A stretch of 64,000 nt of DNA, taken from assembly GCA_016786615.1 (NCBI GenBank), contig JAEUVX010000015.1, positions 186,001 through 250,000 of the forward strand, given 5' to 3'. The notes under the pieces are model-generated. The model did no database searches, had not been told where the DNA came from, and saw only the letters and a program-made list of their open reading frames with translations. Shown one piece after another: positions 35,038 through 44,093 of this stretch. Source of the stretch: Flavipsychrobacter sp. (lineage in GTDB: Bacteria > Bacteroidota > Bacteroidia > Chitinophagales > Chitinophagaceae). Each line of letters opens with the position of its first letter. The stretch's first letter is position 1. The translations under genes were made by a program, and so were the position numbers.

Positions 35038-36062
35038 TCAACAAACATCTTCGTTGGTTACTACCCTTGCTGGCATTAATAATATGGTGTCTGGAGGCCG
35101 GTTATTTGTATTACTATGAAGGCTTGGGCTTAAACATTGCGCTTATAGACAGTTCTGTCAACATGGCAATTCTGTCCATTGCTATCTGGGGCATGTTACT
35201 GGTAGTTAATGCCTACCCTACCCGTGTTGGCGTTACACTTTACGCCTTACTTATCGGTAGTTTTTTTGCAGTCGCTTCGGGTTTCAGCACATGGATAGTA
35301 TTGCGGTTGTTGTTCAAAAAGCAAGACCATTTCTATACTGATTGGTTGGCATACAGCATGCCGGTCAGGTATTTTGCAAACTGGCTGATTTGCGGATGGA
35401 TAGCTACCTACAGTGCTATTGTCAAAGAAGCCGAAACAATAGAAAAGAAATTCCTGAAGCAAAATGATCTTACCAATATGCACAGGGAAGCTGAACTATA
35501 CAAACTGCGCCAGCAACTACAACCACACTTCCTTTATAACAGCCTTAATTCAATCAGTGCTCTTACTATGATTGAGCCTACCAAAGCTCAGGATATGATT
35601 GGCAAACTATCAGACTTTTTGCGTACTTCCGTAAAACGGGATGGACAGGAAAGAATAAAACTCGATGAAGAATTGCAATATATTGAAGCATACCTATGTA
35701 TTGAATCTGTAAGATTTGGAGACCGGCTTAAAGTTGAATACCGGAAAGACTATAACCCCCAAGCGGAAATCCCGCCATTCATTCTGCAACCTGTTATGGA
35801 AAATGCAATTAAATTCGGGCTGTATGGCAAAACCGGTGAGGTTAATATTAAAGTGAAAATCACCCAAAAGGATATGATGCTCTTCATAAGCGTAACCAAT
35901 CCGTACGACAAAGACAATCAACCCACGCGTGGTACCGGTTTTGGACTCGAAGGAATCAAAAGAAGATTATATCTGCTATTTTCACGTACAGATTTATTGG
36001 AGATAAGTAAAACACAAACGGAATTTACCACTACATTAAGCATCCCTCAATCTTATGCATAA
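35028..36062 (+). CDS. LytS-type sensor histidine kinase
   Basis: Protein of 344 residues. Four membrane helices in the first 130 residues, a short coiled linker, then the His_kinase domain with H167 in QLQPHFLYNSLNS and an HATPase part (ENAIKFGLYG, GTGFGLEGIKRRL). TTG 35028 is the only start that keeps the first helix; it overlaps the preceding gene by 10 bases, indicating translational coupling. Pairs with the following LytTR regulator. Confidence 0.92.
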   Translation: MALINKHLRWLLPLLALIIWCLEAGYLYYYEGLGLNIALIDSSVNMAILSIAIWGMLLVVNAYPTRVGVTLYALLIGSFFAVASGFSTWIVLRLLFKKQDHFYTDWLAYSMPVRYFANWLICGWIATYSAIVKEAETIEKKFLKQNDLTNMHREAELYKLRQQLQPHFLYNSLNSISALTMIEPTKAQDMIGKLSDFLRTSVKRDGQERIKLDEELQYIEAYLCIESVRFGDRLKVEYRKDYNPQAEIPPFILQPVMENAIKFGLYGKTGEVNIKVKITQKDMMLFISVTNPYDKDNQPTRGTGFGLEGIKRRLYLLFSRTDLLEISKTQTEFTTTLSIPQSYA

Positions 36063-36792
36063 GGTAATCATTATAGACGATGAGCCACTGGCAAGGCAAC
36101 TTGTAAACGCATTCCTGCAAAAGCATGAAGGCTTTGAGGTTGTTGCAGAATGCGGAGATGGTTTTGATGGATTTAAAGCTATACAGGAACATAATCCCGA
36201 TTTGATATTTCTGGATGTACAGATGCCGAAACTGAATGGCTTTGAAATGCTTGAACTATTAGAGGATAAGCCGTCTGTAATATTCACTACTGCGTTTGAC
36301 GAATACGCCATGAAAGCATTTGAAGCTAATGCTATTGACTATTTGTTGAAACCAATTGCAAAGGAACGATTTGATAAAGCCATTCAGAAATGGCAGACTG
36401 TAATACTATCTCAACAAAAACAAAGCTTCGAAACACTACAAGTCAATAATGTGTACGAAGGTTACCAGCACCGCATTGTTGTAAAAGATAATGGCCTGAT
36501 ACGTATTATACCTGCTGATGACATTTATTACATCGAAGCAAATGATGATTATATAAAGATTGTAACTAAAGATGGCAGCTACCTGAAAAAGAGTACTCTC
36601 AGCCAGGTAGAGCAGAGCCTGAACCCGCAACATTTTGTGCGTGTTCACCGCTCGTATATAATACCGATATCACAACTGGTACGAATAGAGCCTTACGAAA
36701 AAGAAAGCCACATAGCATTGCTGCAATGTGGCGCCAAAGTATCTGTCAGCAAGACTGGTATGTCTAAACTAAAAACAACGCTTGGATGGTAA
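36055..36792 (+). CDS. LytR/AlgR-type response regulator
   Basis: Protein of 245 residues: receiver domain with D8/D9, phosphoacceptor D54 (LDVQMPKLNG) and the KPI Lys, followed by a LytTR DNA-binding domain (IYYIEANDDYIKI, FVRVHRSYIIPI). ATG 36055 overlaps the kinase end by 8 bases, so the two are one translational unit. Confidence 0.94.
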   Translation: MHKVIIIDDEPLARQLVNAFLQKHEGFEVVAECGDGFDGFKAIQEHNPDLIFLDVQMPKLNGFEMLELLEDKPSVIFTTAFDEYAMKAFEANAIDYLLKPIAKERFDKAIQKWQTVILSQQKQSFETLQVNNVYEGYQHRIVVKDNGLIRIIPADDIYYIEANDDYIKIVTKDGSYLKKSTLSQVEQSLNPQHFVRVHRSYIIPISQLVRIEPYEKESHIALLQCGAKVSVSKTGMSKLKTTLGW

Positions 36793-36797
36793 TTCGA

Positions 36798-37094
36798 TTA
36801 TTGCTTTCTATCTGGCATCCGCTCTAATATATATCCTGTAGCCAATCCCCCGCCCGCTGCTATTAAATGCAGTGTAAGCATTGCCGGTATATTCGTATCT
36901 AAGAACTTACTGAACTCTAAAGGATTAAATGCTCCCTTATAAATAAACAGCAGTATTATTAAAGTCCCGATAAAAGCGCTTAGAAAAAGAGATGCAATGG
37001 TAATGATTGTCCACACCATTGCATTCTGTCCTTTTTTATTAGCGAGTATTGTATTTCTGTAAGAAAACAATACTGTCAAAATGATAAATAACAT
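36798..37094 (-). CDS. Small three-TM hypothetical protein
   Basis: Protein of 98 residues with three hydrophobic segments (about 1-10, 27-52, 70-88) ending in a short polar tail. Follows the DegT-like gene by 5 bases, so it is probably co-transcribed. No family recognised. Confidence 0.6.
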   Translation of the reverse strand: MLFIILTVLFSYRNTILANKKGQNAMVWTIITIASLFLSAFIGTLIILLFIYKGAFNPLEFSKFLDTNIPAMLTLHLIAAGGGLATGYILERMPDRKQ

Positions 37095-37099
37095 TAAGA

Positions 37100-38305
37100 T
37101 TATATATTCTTCATAAACTCACTCACACTTTCCATTACATGGCTTATCTGTGCATCGTTCAGGCCATGATGGCAAGCAAGCAGCATACCGCCGCGCATTA
37201 CTTTGTCTGCTTCCGGATATCCACCTTGTGCAGCCTTATGTTCATACGCCTTAAAGCCTGGTTGACGAAGGATATTACCGGTAAACACAGTACGTGTCTG
37301 TATGTTTCTCTTTTCAAGGAATATCTGCATATCCCTGCGTATAAACGGAGCTGTATCACGCACTGTAACAGCAAATGCTAACCAGCCGGTACGGGAGTCA
37401 GGCAATTGCTTAGGCATTATAAAATGTTCTTCATATTGAGAGAAGAACTCACGCATACGACGGTAATTTTCGGTACGAGTATTAATATTATGTGCCAAAT
37501 CATCCAGTTGAACATTACCAAATGCAGCACCCATTTCTGACGGCTCTATATTATAACCTGGTTCTTCAAATACAAACTTGGCATCATAAGGGATACCCTC
37601 AATCTCAACATTGAATCTATTCTCAATTTTTTCACTTTCTACAAATAATGAAGAACTGCGTCCCCAACTGCGCAACAAGCGCCCCCTGTCATATAATGCT
37701 TCCGTATTCACACAAAGCATACCACCATTACCTGCACAATTAATAATATGCGAACCATAAAAGCTGGTAGTACTCATATCTGTAAAACGTCCTGATGATG
37801 CTCCACCTATTTCAGCTCCCAGCGTATCTGCAGAATCTTCAAGTACAAACAAATTATACTTATCAGCCAACTCACGCAGCTTTTGCCAGTCAGGAAGGTT
37901 ACCTATCAGGTTCGGAATAATCATCGCCTTTGTCTTTGGCGTAATCATTTCTTCTACCTTGTTTACATCTATATTGTATGTTCCTTCTTCTACATCTACA
38001 AATGCAGGCACCCAACCTTTTTTTACTATTGGTGCTACTGTAGTAGAGAACGTAAGCGTAGGTGTAATAATTTCTGAACCGGGTTCAAAATTCATCAAGT
38101 CGGCAGCAAGGTACAGTGCAGACGAACCACTGTTTACCATGATACCATATTTCTTAGCGTATAATGCTGCAACACGTTCTTCCATTTTGCGTACATGCTT
38201 ACCCATTTGGGTGCTGGTACGCAGTACTTGCATAACTGCTTCTATTTCCTTTTCACCATAAACCGCTTTGCCATACGGAACGTGTATATAATCTGTTTGT
38301 AGCAT
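37100..38305 (-). CDS. DegT/DnrJ/EryC1/StrS-fold enzyme with His replacing the PLP lysine
   Basis: Protein of 401 residues with the aspartate-aminotransferase fold of sugar aminotransferases (NSGSSALYLAADLM, ITPTLTFSTTVAPIV, LEDSADTLGAEIGG). Where the PLP-binding Lys is expected (SFYGxK) the sequence reads SFYGSHIINCAGNGGM, placing His at residue 186. Known relatives with this swap (ColD, E1/RfbH) are PMP-dependent sugar 3-dehydratases rather than aminotransferases, so a deoxysugar dehydratase is the likelier activity. No other NDP-sugar genes lie beside it. Confidence 0.85.
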   Translation of the reverse strand: MLQTDYIHVPYGKAVYGEKEIEAVMQVLRTSTQMGKHVRKMEERVAALYAKKYGIMVNSGSSALYLAADLMNFEPGSEIITPTLTFSTTVAPIVKKGWVPAFVDVEEGTYNIDVNKVEEMITPKTKAMIIPNLIGNLPDWQKLRELADKYNLFVLEDSADTLGAEIGGASSGRFTDMSTTSFYGSHIINCAGNGGMLCVNTEALYDRGRLLRSWGRSSSLFVESEKIENRFNVEIEGIPYDAKFVFEEPGYNIEPSEMGAAFGNVQLDDLAHNINTRTENYRRMREFFSQYEEHFIMPKQLPDSRTGWLAFAVTVRDTAPFIRRDMQIFLEKRNIQTRTVFTGNILRQPGFKAYEHKAAQGGYPEADKVMRGGMLLACHHGLNDAQISHVMESVSEFMKNI

Positions 38306-38384
38306 ATTGATAAATTAGAATGCGAATGTAATAGTAAACCTGCAAAATAATAAGTTAACAGTTTCAGAAAATGTTTGTTCATAA

Positions 38385-38412
38385 AAAAAGCCCCCGTATC
38401 CGGAGGCTTTTT
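38385..38412 (-). terminator. Terminator of the M16 peptidase gene
   Basis: An imperfect stem (AAAAAGCCCCC with GGAGGCTTTTT) 19 bases past the stop codon of the minus-strand gene, with a T-run on the minus strand. Confidence 0.7.
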
Positions 38413-38430
38413 ATTAATTATAAATTATTC

Positions 38431-41277
38431 CTATTTAATCGGATTCCCATCCCTATCCAGTTCCACAACTTCTAAACCCAACTTATTAATGCCTTCCCAA
38501 ACCTTAGCCTTATCACCTACCAGCACCATATTAACCTTATCTATAGATGGCAATGTAGCCCTCGTATATTTAGATAATTCCTGTACTGTAATATTGGTAA
38601 GGATATCATTTTGTGTTTTAGTATAGTCCGGTGGCAGGTTATAATCTATCATTCGAGAAAGAAACATCGCTTTTTGAATTAATGATTCATACTTACGTGC
38701 ATCGCTTTGTACCATTGAGTTTTTTGTAAACTTCAATTCTTCATCAGTTACGCCGCCTGCTTTAAACTCTTTCCAAAGTTTCACAATATCCTGTACAGCA
38801 CTATCTGTAGCTGCAGCTTTAATGCCCGCGCTGAAAGTATAAGTTCCCGTATATTTATCTCCACTGTAATTAGCACGTGCTCCATAAGTCCAACCACGAT
38901 CCTCACGCAAATCAAGGTTTAAACGACAGTTAAATGCCCCACCAAATGGAAAATTCATTATAGTAGATTTGAAATATGCATCAAATGCATCGTACTTCAT
39001 ATTTGTAACAGCACCTATTCTGAATTCTGTTTGTGCAGCTTTAGGTACATCTACAAAATATATTTTTGATTTTTCTACTGTTGTTGCTTCTGGTAATTGA
39101 GGCAGTACAACAGGTTTATCATTCATCTTACTGATAAATGCGAGTTTATTAATCACAACATCTTTTTCAATATCCCCAACTACTATTATTTCAGCGCCAT
39201 TCCTTGAAAAATAACTATCGTAATAAGCCTGTACATCGCTCAATTGTATATTATTGAGCGTTTTTTCTGTACCATATGCCGGCCAACCCAATACGTTATT
39301 ATTGCCGTACAATATCTTATCGTACACAACACCTGCAATATAATTAGGACGAACCATTGCAGTTTTTATACCCTCAATACTTCTTTTCTTAATATTAGCA
39401 AATGCCTCTTCTGTAAACTTCGGATTGAGTAACCTTTCTTCAAGTAATGCAATTGTTTTATCTAAGTTCTTGCTCAGAGAACGTACGTTTACGTTAATGC
39501 CATCAAAATCAGCATTTACGCTAATGCTACTACCAAGTTTATCAAGTTCTACACTGAATGCTTCTGCTGTATAGTTTCTTGTATCCTCATCCATCATATC
39601 TGCGAACATCGATGTGATACCAGCCTTATCAGGTGTTTTCATTTCTAATACCCTGCCGCCGTCAAAGTGCATCAAAATACTTACTACAGGTATTTCATCA
39701 GATTTTGCTCCGACAAGCTTCATATTACCCGGTAAATCTTCTTTCCAGAAATTCGGGGCATTTACAACCGGGCTCGGGCCATTAGCCGGTATTTTACTCC
39801 TGTCAAAATTATCTTTAGCCTTATTATACTTCAGGCCTGCATATCCATAATCAGGGGCTTTGTATGCAGGGTCTTTTTTAGCTTCGTAGTTGTCACTTTC
39901 AGCTTTATTGTTTTCTTCTCCTTTAGTCAGCACACTTACAGTCAATGCGTTTTGTCCTTTAATGTACTTGTTATAAACACGCACTACATCTTCCTTAGTA
40001 ACAGTAGTATACTTTTTCAATTCTTTACCTACATAGTTTGCATCTCCTTTAAAAGTATAATACGCAGCTAATTGAGATACCTTACGCGATACATTCTCCA
40101 AACCGTTAATTGTTGCAGCTTCTGCACTATTTCTGAATTTTTCAATATCCTCGTCTGTTACGCCGCGTTTCTCAAATTCCGCAAGCCCGTCTCTCACCAT
40201 CTTTTCCATATCTGCCAGTTTCTGGCCAGGGAAAGGTGTAACTGCCAAAGTAAACTCTCCTGCCAATTCACTTGTACTATTGTATGCTGATATATTTGAT
40301 GCCTTCTGTGTTTTAATCAGATTTCTATACAGAATAGAGTTTTTACCCTGCCCTATTATTTCTGCAAGGCAGTCTAGCGCTGCTTCATCATCATTGTAAG
40401 ATGGCACTGTAGGGAATACAATACGCAATGTTGGTGTTTTGGCATAATTATCCATCATAGATACATACCTGTTTTTTTCCAGCTTAACAGCAGGAACCTT
40501 AACAGGTTTCACTTCCGGGCCTTTAGGTATAGAACCGAAATATTTTTCTACCATTTTCACAACATCTTCAGTTCTCACATCTCCACCAACCGTCACTACA
40601 GCATTATTAGGGCCGTACCAACGCAGGAAGAAGTTTTTCAGGTCGTTTGCATTCACTGCGTTCAAATCTTCTATATAACCAATAGTCAGCCATGAATAAG
40701 GGTGGCCATACGGGTACAGGTTTTTAGATGTAAACTCGCCAACCAAACCATAAGGCCTGTTATCATAATTCTGTCCACGCTCATTTTTCACGGTTGCACG
40801 CTGTACTTCAAATTTCTTTTGCGTAACAGCATCCAGCAAGAAACCCATACGGTCTGCTTCAAGCCATAGCATTTTCTCCAACTGATTGCTCGGTACGGTT
40901 TCAAAATAGTTTGTACGGTCTCTGTTCGTAGTACCATTCAGGGTACCACCCGCTTCTGTTATTATTTTAAAATGCTGTTCGTCAGCTACGTTATCAGACC
41001 CCTGAAACATCATATGTTCGAAGAAGTGTGCAAAACCGGATTTACCTATTTCTTCCCGCGCACTGCCTACATGGTATGTAACATCAACATGCACTATCGG
41101 ATCAGAATGGTCTTCATGTACAATCAATGTCAACCCGTTTGGCAATACATATCTTTTGTACGGTATTACCACTTCGCTGCCTTTTCTTGCTACTGTTTCT
41201 ACAAGTTTAGCCTGAGCGTATGCGCCATTAACCCCTAATATGGCAATTGCGCATAACGACAATAGGATACGTTTCAT
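38431..41277 (-). CDS. M16 family zinc metallopeptidase (fused, two halves)
   Basis: Secreted protein of 948 residues (signal peptide to about AYAQ, 22). The inverted zinc motif HxxEH is HFFEH at residues 84-88, with the downstream Glu in the following helix. The N- and C-terminal halves are homologous and both halves of the clam-shell chamber are in one chain; the second lacks the HxxEH. These periplasmic enzymes degrade small peptides. Length normal for the two-half form. Confidence 0.92.
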   Translation of the reverse strand: MKRILLSLCAIAILGVNGAYAQAKLVETVARKGSEVVIPYKRYVLPNGLTLIVHEDHSDPIVHVDVTYHVGSAREEIGKSGFAHFFEHMMFQGSDNVADEQHFKIITEAGGTLNGTTNRDRTNYFETVPSNQLEKMLWLEADRMGFLLDAVTQKKFEVQRATVKNERGQNYDNRPYGLVGEFTSKNLYPYGHPYSWLTIGYIEDLNAVNANDLKNFFLRWYGPNNAVVTVGGDVRTEDVVKMVEKYFGSIPKGPEVKPVKVPAVKLEKNRYVSMMDNYAKTPTLRIVFPTVPSYNDDEAALDCLAEIIGQGKNSILYRNLIKTQKASNISAYNSTSELAGEFTLAVTPFPGQKLADMEKMVRDGLAEFEKRGVTDEDIEKFRNSAEAATINGLENVSRKVSQLAAYYTFKGDANYVGKELKKYTTVTKEDVVRVYNKYIKGQNALTVSVLTKGEENNKAESDNYEAKKDPAYKAPDYGYAGLKYNKAKDNFDRSKIPANGPSPVVNAPNFWKEDLPGNMKLVGAKSDEIPVVSILMHFDGGRVLEMKTPDKAGITSMFADMMDEDTRNYTAEAFSVELDKLGSSISVNADFDGINVNVRSLSKNLDKTIALLEERLLNPKFTEEAFANIKKRSIEGIKTAMVRPNYIAGVVYDKILYGNNNVLGWPAYGTEKTLNNIQLSDVQAYYDSYFSRNGAEIIVVGDIEKDVVINKLAFISKMNDKPVVLPQLPEATTVEKSKIYFVDVPKAAQTEFRIGAVTNMKYDAFDAYFKSTIMNFPFGGAFNCRLNLDLREDRGWTYGARANYSGDKYTGTYTFSAGIKAAATDSAVQDIVKLWKEFKAGGVTDEELKFTKNSMVQSDARKYESLIQKAMFLSRMIDYNLPPDYTKTQNDILTNITVQELSKYTRATLPSIDKVNMVLVGDKAKVWEGINKLGLEVVELDRDGNPIK

Positions 41278-41327
41278 ATTCTACTATTGAGTTTTTGTAA
41301 ATATAATCTTTAAAAATTGAGAAAGTA

Positions 41328-41828
41328 TTATTGCTGGGTCAGTGTAAAAACAACGCCGATATTATAGCTTCCGCCATTATATCCGAAGCCGGGGTCAAGG
41401 CGTGTGTCAATATCAAAAGTATTACCGGATGTTGTAGCACCTCCCTTGTTACCCGTCTTCAACGTCTGGCTGGTTACAGACATTGGTAAAAACGTGGATG
41501 TACCGTTTCTCCTTATCCCCAGTACCGTAGACGGCATGTCTGCACTTGCCCCCATACTCATAGGCATAAAATTAGCACTCTGCGCCGTAATGCTAACCTG
41601 CCAGCTTACATTACTTTTCACGGATATTGTTGCAGCATTGTTTACTGTTATTCCGTTAAAATAATCGTTTGGAGTATTAAAGGATACAACACCTGTAAGG
41701 TTTGTAAAGTTGAGATTCAGAACAGAAAAAATATCGATATTACCTGAGGTACTTCCATTAAAAGACTTAGGCTGTGCTTTTGCCGATAATGATACCGTAA
41801 GAAATAATATGATAGCTACATACCTCAT
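41328..41828 (-). CDS. Secreted beta-rich protein, possible pilin-like subunit A
   Basis: Protein of 166 residues with a signal peptide (to about SAKAQ, 19). The mature part is Ser/Thr/Asn-rich, low in charge and rich in beta strands, ending in GVVFTLTQQ. The architecture resembles DUF4402 or spore-coat/Csu-like subunits, which I cannot confirm by eye. It overlaps the preceding gene by 4 bases (ATGA), so the two are translated together. The facing PapD-like gene suggests chaperone-dependent export. Confidence 0.65.
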   Translation of the reverse strand: MRYVAIILFLTVSLSAKAQPKSFNGSTSGNIDIFSVLNLNFTNLTGVVSFNTPNDYFNGITVNNAATISVKSNVSWQVSITAQSANFMPMSMGASADMPSTVLGIRRNGTSTFLPMSVTSQTLKTGNKGGATTSGNTFDIDTRLDPGFGYNGGSYNIGVVFTLTQQ

Positions 41829-42298
41829 GGCTGGGTCATTGTAAATAATATTACAAAATTGTAATGCCCTAATGGATACGTATATCCAGGCGCCTTTAAA
41901 ATCAGGTTATAGTAATAACTAAACACACTGTTGGAGCTCAATTGCTGAAAAAGCAGCTGGTTTGTTGTTGTCAGTGTTATCGGGTTGGTATTTATGCCAT
42001 TGGCCCTGTTAGAATTTGTTGAAGTATAATCTAGTTGTATTGGATAGGTAGTTGTACTAAAGCCGGGAGGGCCGATGAACGAACTTATCTTTGCATACAC
42101 TCCGCAACTATTATTTCTAGACCTGACACGTACCGTAAGGGCACCACTTATCGTCTGGTCATTTTCAAGGTCAGATGGGTCATTACAAGTAAAATTAAGC
42201 CCTGTATTAGTATTGACTTCCAAATAGTTATTACTGTTTTGGGCATAGATTGACCCTGCGGAAAGAAGCAACAGGTATGTTAGTAAAAATAACCGCAT
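41825..42298 (-). CDS. Secreted beta-rich protein, possible pilin-like subunit B
   Basis: Protein of 157 residues: signal peptide ending near SIYAQ, then an Asn/Thr/Ser-rich mature region with two Cys (FTCND, NSCGV) that could form a disulfide, and a C-terminal strand FVILFTMTQP similar to that of the neighbour. First of a two-gene unit; divergent from the chaperone-like gene with a 76-base gap. Confidence 0.65.
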   Translation of the reverse strand: MRLFLLTYLLLLSAGSIYAQNSNNYLEVNTNTGLNFTCNDPSDLENDQTISGALTVRVRSRNNSCGVYAKISSFIGPPGFSTTTYPIQLDYTSTNSNRANGINTNPITLTTTNQLLFQQLSSNSVFSYYYNLILKAPGYTYPLGHYNFVILFTMTQP

Positions 42299-42374
42299 TT
42301 ATTGCAAGTTAAATGATTGTTTGCTTTGCATTGTAAAGTAAAAATAGTTTTTTTGCGTAACTATTAATACATAT

Positions 42375-43181
42375 ATGAGGCGATATTGCTTTCCCATCGT
42401 ATTCGCAGCATTAATGTTTTGCCTGCCAAACTTTGTATCGGCACAGAACTTAGGTGCTTACCCCACAACTCTCGACTTCAGGCTAGGCGCCGGACAAGGT
42501 GAGTCTCAGGTCATTAATATTTCCAACGGTTCTCCTAAAAAAGTACAATTCAGGGTGTATTTAAATGACTGGGTACGCGATAGTACAGGCGGTCACATAT
42601 ACTACAAGGCCGATACTTTATCACGTTCATGCGCAAAATGGGTGACTCCTGACAAGAATTTCATAGAATTGGAACCCGGGCAATTCGCGCAACTAACCGT
42701 AAAGTTGCAAATGCCCGAAGACCCGAATACCGTAAAAGAGATGAAATGGGCAATGCTGTTTATTGAAACAGTGGAAGAAGCAAATGCTGCAAAAAACAAT
42801 GCAACACAAGCCAGTGTAAGAAACTTGCTAAGACTTGGTGTACACATATACCAAACACCACCAACACTTACTAATAAAGAAGTAAAAGTATTAGACCTTG
42901 TACCATCAACTGAATCGGTTAATACTTACAATCTTATTTGCCAGAATACAGGTGATGTAATGCTGGAATGTAAATCTTACCTGGAATTATCATCAATGAC
43001 TGACGGCAGTAAAACAAAACTCGACCCGATTGAATATCCAATGTTTCCGGGGCAAAAACGATACATTTCTTTTGAACTACCTAAAAACCTTACAAAAGGT
43101 AAATATTCTGTTCTTGCTGTAGCAGATGGTGGCGAAGACATGTCTTTGGAGGCTATCGAAAGCCAGGTTGAGGTTAAGTAA
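42375..43181 (+). CDS. PapD-like periplasmic chaperone-fold protein
   Basis: Protein of 268 residues: signal peptide (to about SAQN, 24) and two Ig-like domains. The first has YPTTLDFRLGAGQGESQVINISNGSPKKVQFRVYL-type strands and WVTPDKNFIELEPGQ, typical of pilus-chaperone-like or DUF916-like modules; the second has YNLICQNTGDVML. Plausibly it binds the secreted proteins encoded divergently, but no outer-membrane usher gene is in the window. Function is inferred from fold and context. Confidence 0.7.
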   Translation: MRRYCFPIVFAALMFCLPNFVSAQNLGAYPTTLDFRLGAGQGESQVINISNGSPKKVQFRVYLNDWVRDSTGGHIYYKADTLSRSCAKWVTPDKNFIELEPGQFAQLTVKLQMPEDPNTVKEMKWAMLFIETVEEANAAKNNATQASVRNLLRLGVHIYQTPPTLTNKEVKVLDLVPSTESVNTYNLICQNTGDVMLECKSYLELSSMTDGSKTKLDPIEYPMFPGQKRYISFELPKNLTKGKYSVLAVADGGEDMSLEAIESQVEVK

Positions 43182-43198
43182 ATTTTCATCTATCTTCT

Positions 43199-43246
43199 AT
43201 ATAAAACAACAGAGCCAACTTGTAAGTTGGCTCTGTTGTTTTATAT
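43199..43246. terminator. Long bidirectional terminator hairpin
   Basis: A perfect 22-bp stem (43199-43220 with 43225-43246, loop TGTA) containing AGAGCCAACT and its complement, between converging genes. It is one of the longest perfect inverted repeats in the window. Confidence 0.8.
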
Positions 43247-43266
43247 AAATGCTATGATTAACTAAA

Positions 43267-44028
43267 TCAATACAATCTTGAAAAAGTTGAAGTACAAGTA
43301 TCATCAACCGTAAACCCTTTTATACGATAGCCTATTATCATAATATTATCATCGTATGTACCCGTACCATTAATAGTTACACCATTCACTGTTTGAGATG
43401 GAATATCAAGTGTTTTATTAGCAACATTAAGATTCGCATACACCATATTGCTCCATACACCACTCCAGAACCCTTTGATATTAATACGATTTTTAACGCC
43501 TTCAACCGGTACTACATCTACAGTATCTCCTACCGCTCCGGATGGTGTACACATACCCCCTTCATTAAACTGTCCCTCAAGCCCGACTGCAGCATTACTA
43601 TATGGCAATATGGTAATGTTCATTTGTTTCTCTGTAAACCCTGAAGTTTTACTCGAACCCCTCACAGTAATTTTATAAGTCCCTTCTTTCGCCCTTAATG
43701 CCTTAATGGTTAACGTCGTATTAAATGAAGGCATACTTATCGACGGGGAAAATGTAGCTGTAACGCCTTGTGGCAAGCCTACAACAGTCATCATCACATC
43801 TTCTATTTTACCTTCCTGACGATTGATAAACAAGGTAAGTTGTGCCTGACCGATGCGTTCCATTGAAACATCTTTTACACCTTGAATGATGTACTTCAAA
43901 TCTCCATAATCAGGCTCGTAATATGGTTCCGGCGTTGGGCTGGGCTTACTACACCCACCCAAAATGATAACAGCAAGGCTTACAAGTATCAAACTGTACC
44001 TACCTACAGTAGTAACAACACGTATCAT
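43267..44028 (-). CDS. Lipoprotein with Ig-like mature region
   Basis: Protein of 253 residues with a lipoprotein signal peptide (hydrophobic core then LGGC; Cys at about residue 26) and a Pro-rich start (SKPSPTPEPYYEPDYG). The mature part is beta-rich with VGLPQGVTATFSPS and EGTYKITVRGSSKTSGFTEK, resembling Ig-like domains. ATG 44028 is chosen; a GTG at 44043 adds five residues. Unknown function. Confidence 0.7.
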   Translation of the reverse strand: MIRVVTTVGRYSLILVSLAVIILGGCSKPSPTPEPYYEPDYGDLKYIIQGVKDVSMERIGQAQLTLFINRQEGKIEDVMMTVVGLPQGVTATFSPSISMPSFNTTLTIKALRAKEGTYKITVRGSSKTSGFTEKQMNITILPYSNAAVGLEGQFNEGGMCTPSGAVGDTVDVVPVEGVKNRINIKGFWSGVWSNMVYANLNVANKTLDIPSQTVNGVTINGTGTYDDNIMIIGYRIKGFTVDDTCTSTFSRLY

Positions 44029-44093
44029 CCTACTAAGATACACAATGTTGTGTTTTATACATCAAATATAGAAATCAAAAAAAACTGTATAAA

